Positions 50,441 to 59,837 of a stretch of 64,000 bases of DNA are shown here, piece by piece. Source of the stretch: Pedobacter chinensis (GTDB lineage: Bacteria > Bacteroidota > Bacteroidia > Sphingobacteriales > Sphingobacteriaceae); NCBI RefSeq assembly GCF_003339865.1, contig NZ_QPKV01000006.1, positions 372,001-436,000 on the forward strand, given 5' to 3'. Every line of letters begins with the position of its first letter. The first letter of the stretch is position 1. Position numbers and translations under genes: made by a program. The notes under the pieces are model-generated. The model saw only the letters and a list, made by a program, of their open reading frames with translations, had not been told where the DNA came from and made no database searches.

Positions 50441-53300
50441 AAGGTTTATCATCTGTTAATTCAAAACCCCATGTTTTTCCTTTTTCAGTTGCAGGGATAC
50501 CGCTGGTCATCCAGGCAGGAGCCTTAGCACCTTTCAGGTAGTGATCAAAAAACTGTTGCTCACGAATTTGAATGTCTTTACGGTTTTGACGTTGAACAAG
50601 GTTATGAGCTTCGCCATTGTAGTTTAACATCCAAACAGGTTTACCTAAACGACGTAAACCTGTGAACATTTCAATACCCTGATACCAGGGCACGGCTCCG
50701 TCTGCATCATTAGCCATTACCACCACTGGTGTATTTACTTTAGGAAACATAAATAATGGAGAGTTTTCTAAATACAACTCAGGTTTTTCCCAAAGATTTG
50801 CACCAATTCGGCTTTGCGTTTTCTCATATTGGAACTGGCGATTCATTCCACTTTCCCAACGGATACCACCGTAAGCAGATGTCATGTTTACCACCGGAGC
50901 ACCAGCCCATGCGGCAGCATACATATCATTTTGAGTAATTAAATATGCAACCTGGTAACCGCCCCAGCTTTGACCTTGAATACCGATTTTGCTGCCATCA
51001 ACCCAACTGTTTTTCTTTAAGCTTTCTACGCCTGAGTTAATAAATTCAACTGCCGATTGTCCGGGATGCCCGGTTTCATAGCTAATATCGGGAGCAAAAA
51101 CCAAATACCCGTTGCTTACAAAGAATGAAATATTCAATCGGGAAGGGGTAGGTGCCGGAGCTTGATAACTATATAAACCATCTGAAAGCTTTTCGTAGAA
51201 ATAAGCAATCATTGGATATTTCTTATTTGGGTCGAAGTTTTCAGGCTTATATAAAATACCTTCAGCCTGGTAACCTTTTGGAGTGGTCCACTTTACCAGC
51301 TCTGCAGTTCCCCAATTATAATTTTGTTGCTGCGGATTGGTATTGGTTAGTTTGGTTTCGGTTTTAAAATCTGTAGTTACATAAACATTTGGTGATGCTA
51401 CATAGTTACCTTTATCGAAAATATAAACATCAGCATTTTTAGCTTTAATTAAATTGGAATATTTATTTTTAGTCATTACAACCAGGTCAGGTGCTTTTAC
51501 TGCGCCAACATTGGTACGATAAAATCCGTTTTCTTTAGTTACGTTGTTAAAACCACTTAACCAAACCAGTTCATTCGCTTTAACAAATTTATTATCAATG
51601 TTTCTTTCAAATCTGTTTTCTTGCTGAGCTCTTTCATACCGGAATGTGATTTTATTTGTTCTTCCGAATCCTGCAGTAATGTTTTTAGGTTGAGATTTTC
51701 CATCAGGTGAAAACGACCAGATATCGTATCTATCATTCAGTAAAACGGCCTTATCACCCTCAGTCCAGGTTGCAATTCCATAAGCAGATGGAAGATCAGG
51801 AACGTCATTGTCCTCATCAACAAATTTCACATTTAAGCTTTCTGTTAAGGCTACGGTTTTTCCGCTGGCCACAACATAAGTGTACCAGTTTCCATTTTTT
51901 CTATCGAAATATAAAATATAATTTCCGCCAGGTGACGCCATTGCATATCCATTCAAGCCTGTGATGATTTTCTTGCGCTGGCCATTTTTAGTATCAACCA
52001 AATAATAGTCTTTTGAGGTTGAACCGCTCCATTGTGATTCAATTCTACGACCATAATCAGTTGATGCCAAAACAAAATTTGCATTCCCTTCGTTAACCAT
52101 ATTTGCATCTGGTAAGGTTAAATCAGTTAATGGAATTACTTTTGGATCGCTGCTAAAAACATCAATCACAGATAAATAGCTTTTCTTGCTGTCACGATCA
52201 ACATTTTTCAGCTGCATTGGTTGCAGGTAATCATCTTTGTAATTCCAAACATCAACCTTCGCGACTTCAAAGTCAACAATTGTAGTGTCTTTTGCTTTTT
52301 TAACAGGAGAGATGCCAAAGAACAGCTTTTTACCATCTTTACTGAATGTTACTCTTCCATCACCATTTACTGACCACTTTGCAGGTAACCCTGGCATATC
52401 ATAATCTACAATGGTTTGGGCAGTGTCTAAACTCAATGAGTTGTAGTAAACATTATAATTTTTTATTTCTTGTTTTTCAGGATCTTGTTCACCAACAAAA
52501 GCCAGATGCTCACTATCCTCATCAAATGCAAAATTTTTGAAACTGCCTTTTCCTTTTACCAAGGTTTTGAGTGTTCCTTTTTCGGTATTTAATAAATATA
52601 CACCTTGAGGGGCTGTTTTGTCTTTTTTAGAGCCGCTGCAAGCAAAAACCAATAATTTCCCGTTTTTGCTGAATGAATAATCAGTAACGAATTTATAGGT
52701 TTTGTCTACTCCAGTTAAAAGATTTTTAACCACTAAATCAGTTCCTTCTTCAGTTTTTCCTTTGCCAGCCACAGGATCATCATCTGCCAAATCAAATGCT
52801 GAGTCCTTTTTCTCTGCAGGTTTAGTAACATTTTTAGCAGTATCAGGTTTTTCAGTTAAATAGGCCATCACACCAGAACCATCTTCAGGAAATTTAAATG
52901 ATTTTACCCGGGCAATTTTAGTAACTGCATTTGTTGTTAAGTTTACAATACCTAAAGAGTCTTTGGGCATTTCATCTGGCTTTTTCTTTTTAATTTTAGC
53001 CTGACGAATATTCTCGTTTAACGGACGAATATTGAACGCGGCAAACTTGGAATCATTACTAAACTGTGAATTCATCCCCCGTGGGATATTTAATTTAGCA
53101 TTGGTTTTAAGATTCGTGATGTAAAGTTGTGCATCGCCTTCTTGTTGCAATACTCCATACATGGCCCATTGGCCATTGTTTGATAATTGCTTTGTTCCTA
53201 TCGACTCCCATTTATCATAAACAGTATGATCTAAAGGTTTTTTTTGTGCATAGGCAAAGCTGACAACGAAAAACAGGATGATTGTTAGTCTCTTTTGCAT
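50439..53300 (-). CDS. S9-family prolyl oligopeptidase-like peptidase, secreted
   Basis: 953 residues with a signal peptide (MQKRLTIILFFVVSFAYAQ). The N-terminal ~650 residues are beta-propeller-like. The C-terminal alpha/beta-hydrolase domain holds the catalytic serine (KIGIQGQSWGGYQVAYLITQ), the aspartate (MANDADGAVPWYQGIEMF) and the histidine (NYNGEAHNLVQRQNRKD). It cleaves short peptides, probably in the periplasm or outside the cell. It is a single-gene unit with repeats on both sides. Confidence 0.95.
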   Translation of the reverse strand: MQKRLTIILFFVVSFAYAQKKPLDHTVYDKWESIGTKQLSNNGQWAMYGVLQQEGDAQLYITNLKTNAKLNIPRGMNSQFSNDSKFAAFNIRPLNENIRQAKIKKKKPDEMPKDSLGIVNLTTNAVTKIARVKSFKFPEDGSGVMAYLTEKPDTAKNVTKPAEKKDSAFDLADDDPVAGKGKTEEGTDLVVKNLLTGVDKTYKFVTDYSFSKNGKLLVFACSGSKKDKTAPQGVYLLNTEKGTLKTLVKGKGSFKNFAFDEDSEHLAFVGEQDPEKQEIKNYNVYYNSLSLDTAQTIVDYDMPGLPAKWSVNGDGRVTFSKDGKKLFFGISPVKKAKDTTIVDFEVAKVDVWNYKDDYLQPMQLKNVDRDSKKSYLSVIDVFSSDPKVIPLTDLTLPDANMVNEGNANFVLASTDYGRRIESQWSGSTSKDYYLVDTKNGQRKKIITGLNGYAMASPGGNYILYFDRKNGNWYTYVVASGKTVALTESLNVKFVDEDNDVPDLPSAYGIATWTEGDKAVLLNDRYDIWSFSPDGKSQPKNITAGFGRTNKITFRYERAQQENRFERNIDNKFVKANELVWLSGFNNVTKENGFYRTNVGAVKAPDLVVMTKNKYSNLIKAKNADVYIFDKGNYVASPNVYVTTDFKTETKLTNTNPQQQNYNWGTAELVKWTTPKGYQAEGILYKPENFDPNKKYPMIAYFYEKLSDGLYSYQAPAPTPSRLNISFFVSNGYLVFAPDISYETGHPGQSAVEFINSGVESLKKNSWVDGSKIGIQGQSWGGYQVAYLITQNDMYAAAWAGAPVVNMTSAYGGIRWESGMNRQFQYEKTQSRIGANLWEKPELYLENSPLFMFPKVNTPVVVMANDADGAVPWYQGIEMFTGLRRLGKPVWMLNYNGEAHNLVQRQNRKDIQIREQQFFDHYLKGAKAPAWMTSGIPATEKGKTWGFELTDDKP

Positions 53301-53450
53301 TTTAGAAATGATTATTTGTTGGTTGGGATTTTAATCTTCTAAAATTGTAAATTTTTAGCTGATTTGGAAACTTGTATGCCAAATATTACAATTAAAAGGT
53401 GTTTATTTTAAGACTGCCAGTGTTATGCTTAATTCGTTTGACTTGGCCAT
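53301..53450. other. upstream region of the S9 peptidase gene
   Basis: The first 150 bp of a 572-bp gene-free stretch. AT-rich, presumably holding the S9 peptidase promoter; no other structure seen before the tandem repeat begins. Confidence 0.4.
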
Positions 53451-53814
53451 TACATCATGCCGAATTATTTCAGCACCTTATCTTACTATGCGTTCCTGCC
53501 ATTAAGATCCTGAAACGAGTTCAGGAGGACGACCGTTCATGTTAGGTGCTTTATACATTGTGCCTAACCACCACATCATGCCGAATTATTTCAGCACCTT
53601 TCTTACTATGCGTTCCTGTCAATAAAGATCCTGAAACGAGTTCAGGAGGACGACCGTTCATGTTAGGTGCTTTATACATTGTGCCTAACCACCACATCAT
53701 GCCGAATTATTTCAGCATTTTTCTTACTATGTATTCCTGCCATTAAGATCCTGAAACGAGTTCAGGAAGATAACCGTTCATGTTTGGTGTTTTATGCATT
53801 GTGCTTAACCACCA
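53451..53814. repeat. 121-bp tandem repeat, three copies, with REP-like hairpins
   Basis: Three head-to-tail copies with period 121 bp, judged from the word CATCATGCCGAATTATTTC beginning at 53453, 53574 (53573 within a few bases) and 53695. Each copy has a hairpin TCCTGAAACGAGTTCAGGA and the word GACCGTTCATGTTAGG. Copies 1 and 2 are almost identical; copy 3 has drifted. The hairpin resembles the one at 23989-24010. Confidence 0.88.
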
Positions 53815-53821
53815 AAAACAA

Positions 53822-53853
53822 AAAACCTCGATCGCGAATGTGATCGAGGTTTT
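53822..53853 (-). terminator. terminator after yidC
   Basis: 12-bp stem AAAACCTCGATC / GATCGAGGTTTT with an 8-nt loop, 20 bp after the yidC stop on the minus strand, followed there by U6 and further U residues. Confidence 0.88.
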
Positions 53854-53872
53854 GCCAATTATAATTGAATAA

Positions 53873-55672
53873 TTATTTTTTAGCTTGTTGTTGTTGACGC
53901 ATATAGTCATCCAAACGCTGCTGAAATTTAGATTTTTTCTTTTTCTCGTCAGCTGGTCTGGCTTTGTTTTGTTGGATCAAAGCATGAATTTTATCATCAT
54001 CCACCATTTTACGAATTAAAAACTGCTGTCCGAAAGTCATTAAATTCGCTAAGAAATAATAATAGTTTAATCCTGCAGGATAGCTATTTAAAACCCCTAA
54101 GAAAATGATTGGCATGATATAACCAATGTATTTCATCTGACCAGTTGCGCCCGAAACCTGATTGTTAAAGTAAGTCATGATTAAGGTAGAGATGGTCATT
54201 AAAACACACATCAAACTTAAGTGGTCGCCAATAAATGGAACTTTAAAGCCAAATTTAATAAACTCATCATAAGTTGATAAATCTTTCATCCACAAGAAAC
54301 TCTCGCCACGTAACTCAAAAAGGTTAGGGAAGAAGAAGAAGAAAGCCATTACCAAAGGCAATTGTAAAAGCATTGGCAAACAACCACCCAGTGGATTTAC
54401 ACCAGCCTTTTTATAGAGTTTTAAATATTCCTGTTGAACCAATGTTGGATTATCTTCGCCCACTTTAGCTTTAATTTCATCCATTTCTGGTTTTAAAACC
54501 CTCATTTTAGCCATAGATAAATATGACTTATAGGTAAGCGGCGACAAGGCTACTTTTAACAAGATGGTTAGCACCAGGATAATTAAGCCAAAGTTCCATC
54601 CGAAATTGTTAAGGAAATTAAACACGGGTAATACAATGAAACGGTTGATGTATTTCAGCGGCCAATAACCTAAATCTACTTGTTTCTCCAATTCATAACC
54701 CTGATCTTTTAAGGCTGAGAATTTATTTGTACCAAAGTAGAATTCCAAATCGTAAACCTGAGTTGCAGTATGCGTGTAAGGTAATTCCATGTTGGCATCA
54801 TAAAATTTTACCTGACCAGGTGCTGTAGGAATCTTAACTTCTAAACTCCCTTTTTCAAATCCTTGTTTTGCAATTAATGTTGCTGAGAAAAAGTGCTGTT
54901 TAAAAGAAAACCATTGAATTTTGCCTTTTGATAGTTCTTCTTTCTCATCTTTAGAAACGCTTAAGTGATCTACATCGCCATCTAAATATTTATAATACGG
55001 TGCAGAATAACGATGCTCGCTTTCTATGGATTTTTCTTGTTGTAACAAAGTAGTTTGCCAGTTTAAGCCAATATTATTGCCAGCTATTACTTGTTGCAAA
55101 CCAACCAGGTTAATATTAAAACCAACTTTATTGGTTAATCCCTTTAAGTCGTAAACATATTCTACATATGCATCGGCGTTATAGTTAGCCCGCATAGTAA
55201 CAGTGTTTCCGGTTTTTGTAGGGGTAAAGTACAAGTCGTTTGTGTTGATTACTTTACCTGCAGCATTTAACGTTAAGCCAAACTTGTTCGCACTACCATC
55301 AAATAAAATAAGAGGCTTGCCGGTATAAGTTTTTTGCCCTTTAACCTGCACTGACGAGATTTTTCCGCCTTTATTGCTTAACGTGATGATTAAGTTTTCA
55401 TTTTCCAGTAAGGTGTTCGATTCTGTTCCGTTTAAAGCAGTTCCGAAAGGACCTTTTATGGCCGATGAATCAGCAACTGGTGTTGCGATTACAGCAGAAG
55501 TATCTTTTTGGACTGGTTTAATACCAGCATTTCTTAGTGAATCGGCTCTTTTTGTAGAGTCAATCCTGGCATTTTCTTTTTTTATTTCAGCATCATTCGG
55601 CCCAAAAAAGTAGAATGATCCGGCCAGAATGATCATAATCAGGAATAATCCTGTAAAGGTATTTCTATCCAT
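53873..55672 (-). CDS. yidC: membrane protein insertase YidC
   Basis: 599 residues, the long Gram-negative form. N-terminal span (TGLFLIMIILAGSFYFFG), a large periplasmic beta domain (about 85-345), then the conserved insertase core (FNFLNNFGWNFGLIILVL, SLAKMRVLKPEMDEIK, KKAGVNPLGGCLPMLLQLPL, AGLNYYYFLANLMTFGQQ) and a basic tail. It inserts and folds inner-membrane proteins, alone or with SecYEG. It follows pyrG by 20 bp and is probably cotranscribed; a good terminator ends the unit. Confidence 0.97.
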   Translation of the reverse strand: MDRNTFTGLFLIMIILAGSFYFFGPNDAEIKKENARIDSTKRADSLRNAGIKPVQKDTSAVIATPVADSSAIKGPFGTALNGTESNTLLENENLIITLSNKGGKISSVQVKGQKTYTGKPLILFDGSANKFGLTLNAAGKVINTNDLYFTPTKTGNTVTMRANYNADAYVEYVYDLKGLTNKVGFNINLVGLQQVIAGNNIGLNWQTTLLQQEKSIESEHRYSAPYYKYLDGDVDHLSVSKDEKEELSKGKIQWFSFKQHFFSATLIAKQGFEKGSLEVKIPTAPGQVKFYDANMELPYTHTATQVYDLEFYFGTNKFSALKDQGYELEKQVDLGYWPLKYINRFIVLPVFNFLNNFGWNFGLIILVLTILLKVALSPLTYKSYLSMAKMRVLKPEMDEIKAKVGEDNPTLVQQEYLKLYKKAGVNPLGGCLPMLLQLPLVMAFFFFFPNLFELRGESFLWMKDLSTYDEFIKFGFKVPFIGDHLSLMCVLMTISTLIMTYFNNQVSGATGQMKYIGYIMPIIFLGVLNSYPAGLNYYYFLANLMTFGQQFLIRKMVDDDKIHALIQQNKARPADEKKKKSKFQQRLDDYMRQQQQAKK

Positions 55673-55692
55673 TATATTTGTTATACTGCTTT

Positions 55693-57309
55693 TTAATTCG
55701 TTTTCTTTTTCGCAAACTCCATCGCAGCGGCGACAAATTTAACAAAAAGTGGGTGAGGATTAGCAACTGTTGATTTTAATTCTGGGTGAAACTGGCCACC
55801 AACGAAAAAAGGATGATTTTTAAGCTCCACAATTTCAACTAAATTGGTTTGTGGATTTATGCCGGATGCAATCATTCCAGCCTCTTCGTACTGCTTTAAA
55901 TAAGCGTTATTAAATTCATAACGATGACGGTGACGTTCGTTAATATGCGCCTTACCGTAAATTGAAAAAGCCTTGGTTCCTTTTTTAATATCGCAAGGAT
56001 AAGAGCCTAAACGCATAGTTCCACCCATATTCACAATGTTTTTTTGCTCTTCCATCATATTGATCACCGGATTTTTTGAATCGGCTTCAATTTCTGTTGT
56101 ATGTGCATCTTGCAAACCTAAAACATTACGTCCAAACTCAATAACGGCACATTGCATGCCGAGGCAAATTCCAAAGAAAGGAATGTTATTTTCACGAACA
56201 TATTTAATTGTGTCAATTTTTCCCTCAATACCCCGGCTACCAAATCCTGGAGCAACTAAAACGCCATGTAAATGACCCAATTTCTCTTTTACGTTATCAG
56301 GGAAAATGCTTTCAGAGTGAATATATTCCACACGAACTTTGCACTCATTTTTTGAGCCTGCGTGTACAAACGATTCAATAATTGATTTGTAGGCATCAGG
56401 TAATTCAACATATTTACCAATTAAACCGATTTTAACTTCGGCAGTCGGATTTTTTAAACGGCCAAGAAAGTCTTTCCAGCTTTCCATATCTGGTTCACTT
56501 TTAGTTGGAAGTTTTAATTTCGCTAAAACTGTTTTGTCCAGTTGCTCTTTCATCATTAACAAAGGCACATCATAAATAGTGGATGCATCCATTGATTCGA
56601 TTACCGCATTGACGTTAACGTTACAGAAAAGTGCGATTTTTTTTCTTAGGTCGGCGCCTAAGTGGTGTTCGGTACGGCAAACCAAAATATCTGGTTGAAT
56701 ACCGTACTCTAATAATGCTTTAACAGAGTGTTGTGTTGGTTTAGTTTTTAATTCGCCGGCAGCAGCTAAATAAGGCACTAAAGTTAAGTGAATAACAATG
56801 GCGTTAGAGTTTCCTTCTTCCCATTTAAACTGACGAACGGCTTCGATAAATGGTAATGATTCAATATCGCCAACAGTTCCGCCAAGCTCAGTAATGATGA
56901 TATCATAATCTCCGCTTTCGCCTAAAATACGCATATTGCGTTTAATCTCATCGGTAATGTGAGGCACCACCTGAACGGTTTTACCTAAGTATTCTCCTTT
57001 ACGCTCTTTGCTGATTACGTTTTGATAAATACGACCAGTTGTAATGTTGTTTGCCTGTGAAGTTGGAACGTTTAAAAAACGCTCGTAGTGACCAAGATCC
57101 AGATCCGTTTCGGCACCATCCTCTGTAACAAAGCATTCTCCATGCTCGTATGGATTTAGTGTTCCAGGATCGATATTAATGTACGGATCGAATTTTTGAA
57201 TGGTTACACGGTAGCCCCGTGCCTGTAAAAGTTTAGCTAAAGATGCGGAAATGATGCCCTTACCCAAAGAGGAAGTAACACCGCCCGTAACAAAAATATA
57301 CTTAGTCAT
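55693..57309 (-). CDS. pyrG: CTP synthase
   Basis: 538 residues, the usual length. The synthetase domain (about 1-270) begins [19 protein letters not shown] and holds the P-loop, [20 protein letters not shown] and [14 protein letters not shown]. The C-terminal glutamine amidotransferase has the nucleophile [13 protein letters not shown] and the terminal FHPELKS His/Glu. It makes CTP from UTP, ATP and glutamine. First gene of the pyrG-yidC unit. Confidence 0.98.
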   Translation of the reverse strand: MTKYIFVTGGVTSSLGKGIISASLAKLLQARGYRVTIQKFDPYINIDPGTLNPYEHGECFVTEDGAETDLDLGHYERFLNVPTSQANNITTGRIYQNVISKERKGEYLGKTVQVVPHITDEIKRNMRILGESGDYDIIITELGGTVGDIESLPFIEAVRQFKWEEGNSNAIVIHLTLVPYLAAAGELKTKPTQHSVKALLEYGIQPDILVCRTEHHLGADLRKKIALFCNVNVNAVIESMDASTIYDVPLLMMKEQLDKTVLAKLKLPTKSEPDMESWKDFLGRLKNPTAEVKIGLIGKYVELPDAYKSIIESFVHAGSKNECKVRVEYIHSESIFPDNVKEKLGHLHGVLVAPGFGSRGIEGKIDTIKYVRENNIPFFGICLGMQCAVIEFGRNVLGLQDAHTTEIEADSKNPVINMMEEQKNIVNMGGTMRLGSYPCDIKKGTKAFSIYGKAHINERHRHRYEFNNAYLKQYEEAGMIASGINPQTNLVEIVELKNHPFFVGGQFHPELKSTVANPHPLFVKFVAAAMEFAKKKTN

Positions 57310-57483
57310 GTTTGTGATTTTTTACAGCAAAATGTAATTATTGCCGCTTTTTGTACGGGATACAAAGGTATGAAAATTCCTCGTTTCTGTTGGCTTAAAA
57401 TTTAGATATTTTAAAAATGATAATGATATGTTTATCAGAAAATTAGCTGATTGACTATTTTTTGTTGAATCTTTTGAGTCATC

Positions 57484-57530
57484 AGAGTTGACAACTTTTT
57501 TTCTGATTTGCTATTAAAGTTGTCAACTCT
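57484..57530. repeat. 15-bp inverted repeat upstream of pyrG
   Basis: AGAGTTGACAACTTT at 57484-57498 and AAAGTTGTCAACTCT at 57516-57530 are exact reverse complements with a 17-nt loop. It lies between pyrG and the lipoprotein gene (both minus strand), about 60 bp after the lipoprotein stop, so it may terminate that transcript. Confidence 0.7.
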
Positions 57531-57589
57531 TAAAAAAACAAAAGGAGGCTGAATGAATGCCCGTCTGCAATGGAATAGAACGATCTTGT

Positions 57590-58129
57590 TTAGCAGCAGT
57601 TATAATAAATTTTTACTTTTTGTTCTTTTTCGCTCCAGGCAATATAAATATTGTTTTCTTTACCTAATCGATATTTGAAACCATTTAATCCTGATTTTTT
57701 TAATTCTTCGTAAAGGACTTTATCAGGCACATAATTATCAGCTTTATCTTCAGGCATTACCGCAGGCTCAAGAAAATTATCTTCGGCAAAAAAATCATCA
57801 GCTATGGTTTTTAAAAACACAATCTGGGCTTTTTCTTTCGACAAATCTAAATTTGGATCAGTGCTGCCCAATAAATCAGTTCCTTTTAATTTGACATTAT
57901 ATATTTCTTTGCCTGCAGCATTTTTGATTGTAAAAGTTAAAACCATTTCTTCTGGTTTTCTTCCTGTTAGTTCGATGTTAAAAGTGTCTAGCTTTTCTAA
58001 ATCGGAAAATGATTTGGCGACACTTTGATTCACATTTTTAAACTCAATGGAATCTTCTTTTTCGTTTTTGCCTGTTTGGCAGGCTAAAAATAATATGCTG
58101 ATTGTGATTAGGAGCAGTAATTTTCTCAT
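57590..58129 (-). CDS. hypothetical lipoprotein
   Basis: 179 residues. Lipoprotein signal MRKLLLLITISILFLACQTG (Cys17). The mature part is acidic, with VLTFTIKNAAGKEIYNVKLK, then VLYEELKKSGLNGFKYRLGK and a terminal IYYNCC. No family recognised; envelope-anchored. It is a single-gene unit between kdsB and pyrG. Confidence 0.82.
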   Translation of the reverse strand: MRKLLLLITISILFLACQTGKNEKEDSIEFKNVNQSVAKSFSDLEKLDTFNIELTGRKPEEMVLTFTIKNAAGKEIYNVKLKGTDLLGSTDPNLDLSKEKAQIVFLKTIADDFFAEDNFLEPAVMPEDKADNYVPDKVLYEELKKSGLNGFKYRLGKENNIYIAWSEKEQKVKIYYNCC

Positions 58130-58193
58130 TCTCGAAATTACAAATTTTAAGTTTCTATCAAATATTTTAAATCAGAATTAGAAAGTGGGGTTA

Positions 58194-58276
58194 CCACAGA
58201 TTCGCAGATTTTTTTCCATAAAGAAAATGGCTTCAACTTTTGAAACCATTTAAAATATTAATCTGCGAATCTGTGG
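58194..58276. repeat. 17-bp inverted repeat downstream of kdsB
   Basis: CCACAGATTCGCAGATT at 58194-58210 and its exact reverse complement at 58260-58276 flank a 49-nt loop. The right arm ends 8 bp before the kdsB stop codon region, so transcripts of kdsB could fold it as a terminator-like hairpin. I recall similar CACAGATT words as dispersed repeats in Bacteroidota. Confidence 0.75.
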
Positions 58277-58284
58277 CTAAAAAA

Positions 58285-59070
58285 TTACTCCAGTTTTAAA
58301 GCTTCAAGTAATTTATTCAACTTCAAAAGGTCTTCAGGTGTATCAATCGCCACGGTTTCCAAATCCGTAACTTTTGTTTGAATGTAAAATCCATTCTCAA
58401 TCCAGCGGAGTTGTTCCAAACTTTCTGCAATTTCTAAAGAGGATGGAGGCAGCTTTGTAATGGCTTTTAATGATTCCGTTCTATAACCATAAATGCCAAT
58501 ATGCTTGTAGAACTGATGTTTTTCTGCCCAAACGCCTGGTTCGCCATTTCTGATAAACGGAATAGGGCTTCGGCTAAAATACATAGCCCTGCCATTTACA
58601 TCAATTACAACTTTCGGACTATTGGGATTGTAAATGCTTTCCTGACTTTGAATAGGTTTAATGAGTGTAGCCAGCTGTACTTTTTCTTCCATAAAACAAC
58701 TTGCAAGCAAATCGATTTGAGCGGGTTCAATAAATGGCTCATCCCCCTGGATATTAATTACAATGTCGAATTCCGGTAATTGATCAATAACTTCGGCACA
58801 TCGGTCAGTTCCGCTTTGATGCGTTGATGATGTGAAAACAAATTCTCCGCCAAATCTTTTTACCTCATCCGCAATTCGTTCGTCATCAGTAGCAATAACC
58901 ACTTTTGATAAACTTTTTGCTTTAGATGCTTGTTCGTAAACGCGTTGAATCATGCTTTTTCCAGCAATATCAATTAATGGCTTTCCCGGAAAACGGGTAG
59001 AGGCGTAACGAGCAGGAATTATTCCGATAATTTTTAAGTCTAAAAAAGATTTTGAATGCACATCGTTCAT
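58285..59070 (-). CDS. kdsB: 3-deoxy-manno-octulosonate cytidylyltransferase
   Basis: 261 residues from the ATG at 59068-59070 (MNDVHSKSFLDLKIIG); the TTG at 59091 is less likely. Activates KDO with CTP for lipopolysaccharide core assembly. Hallmarks: IIGIIPARYASTRFPGKPLI, FTSSTHQSGTDRCAEVIDQL, DIVINIQGDEPFIEP, YFSRSPIPFIR and QLRWIENGF. It confirms an LPS-bearing outer membrane. It lies downstream of the deoxynucleoside kinase on the same strand. Confidence 0.95.
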   Translation of the reverse strand: MNDVHSKSFLDLKIIGIIPARYASTRFPGKPLIDIAGKSMIQRVYEQASKAKSLSKVVIATDDERIADEVKRFGGEFVFTSSTHQSGTDRCAEVIDQLPEFDIVINIQGDEPFIEPAQIDLLASCFMEEKVQLATLIKPIQSQESIYNPNSPKVVIDVNGRAMYFSRSPIPFIRNGEPGVWAEKHQFYKHIGIYGYRTESLKAITKLPPSSLEIAESLEQLRWIENGFYIQTKVTDLETVAIDTPEDLLKLNKLLEALKLE

Positions 59071-59132
59071 ATTATCTGTAATTCTAATCAAGCCTATTCA
59101 TCTTACCTCTAGCGCTCTCTTCAGTGTGGGGC

Positions 59133-59747
59133 TTAAAAAAGTCCGTTTATTTCAGCTTCAATTGCCTGAATCACTGTGCCCAAATCTTCAGGGTTATTGG
59201 TGAAATCCAATTTATCTTTATCCAAAATCAATAGCTTTCCTAAGTTGTAACCTTTAATCCAGGCTTCATATTTTTCATTTAACTTAGAAAGGTAATCAAT
59301 GCGAATGCCGGCTTCATATTCACGGCCACGACGTTGAATATTATTTACTAAAGTTGGTACAGATGCGCGCAGATAAACCAATAAATCTGGGGGTTTAATA
59401 AATGAAGTGACGTTATCAAAAATGGCCCGGTAATTATCATGATCACGGGTAGTCATCAAAGCCATATCGTGCAAATTTTCAGCAAAAATATGGGCATCTT
59501 CATAAATGGTTCTATCCTGAATAACGTTGCGCTTATTTATTTCAATATCAGTGATTTGCTGGAAACGACTGTTTAGGAAATAAATCTGAAGATTGAAACT
59601 CCAGCGCTTCATATCGCTATAAAAATCTTCCAGATACGGGTTGTTGTCCACAGCTTCGTATAAAGCTTCCCATCCATAATTTTTTGCCAGTAAACCTGTT
59701 AAAGTGGTTTTTCCGGCACCTATATTTCCTACGATTGCTATGTGCAT
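59133..59747 (-). CDS. deoxynucleoside kinase
   Basis: 204 residues. P-loop IAIVGNIGAGKTTLTGLLAK, then FNLQIYFLNSRFQQ, the active-site DRTIYEDAHIFAENLHD, and PPDLLVYLRASVPTLVNNIQ. It phosphorylates deoxyadenosine/deoxyguanosine or deoxycytidine for salvage; specificity is not readable. The LID motif is present near RRGREYEAGIRIDYL. It is between trpS and kdsB on the same strand. Confidence 0.93.
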   Translation of the reverse strand: MHIAIVGNIGAGKTTLTGLLAKNYGWEALYEAVDNNPYLEDFYSDMKRWSFNLQIYFLNSRFQQITDIEINKRNVIQDRTIYEDAHIFAENLHDMALMTTRDHDNYRAIFDNVTSFIKPPDLLVYLRASVPTLVNNIQRRGREYEAGIRIDYLSKLNEKYEAWIKGYNLGKLLILDKDKLDFTNNPEDLGTVIQAIEAEINGLF

Positions 59748-59756
59748 CTTTTTTAG

Positions 59757-59827
59757 ATATGAGATTTGAGATCTGAGACGGGAGAATGTGCGTTGGGCTC
59801 AAATCTAATGTCTCAGACCTCAAATCT
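59757..59827. repeat. AGATTTGAG-type inverted intergenic repeat
   Basis: GATATGAGATTTGAGATCTG near 59757 and GTCTCAGACCTCAAATCT near 59810 are imperfect inverted repeats. They use the same words as the aroA-aroC gap at 15461. The hairpin sits between trpS and the deoxynucleoside kinase gene. Confidence 0.55.
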
Positions 59828-59837
59828 ATTAAATTAA

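Noticed and set aside
53546-53746. 66-codon plus-strand frame in the 121-bp repeat
   Set aside because: It exists only because the repeat unit keeps a frame open; repetitive, with no protein-like composition.
53451-53814. CRISPR array
   Set aside because: The period is 121 bp with no alternation of short identical repeats and unique spacers, and no cas genes are present.
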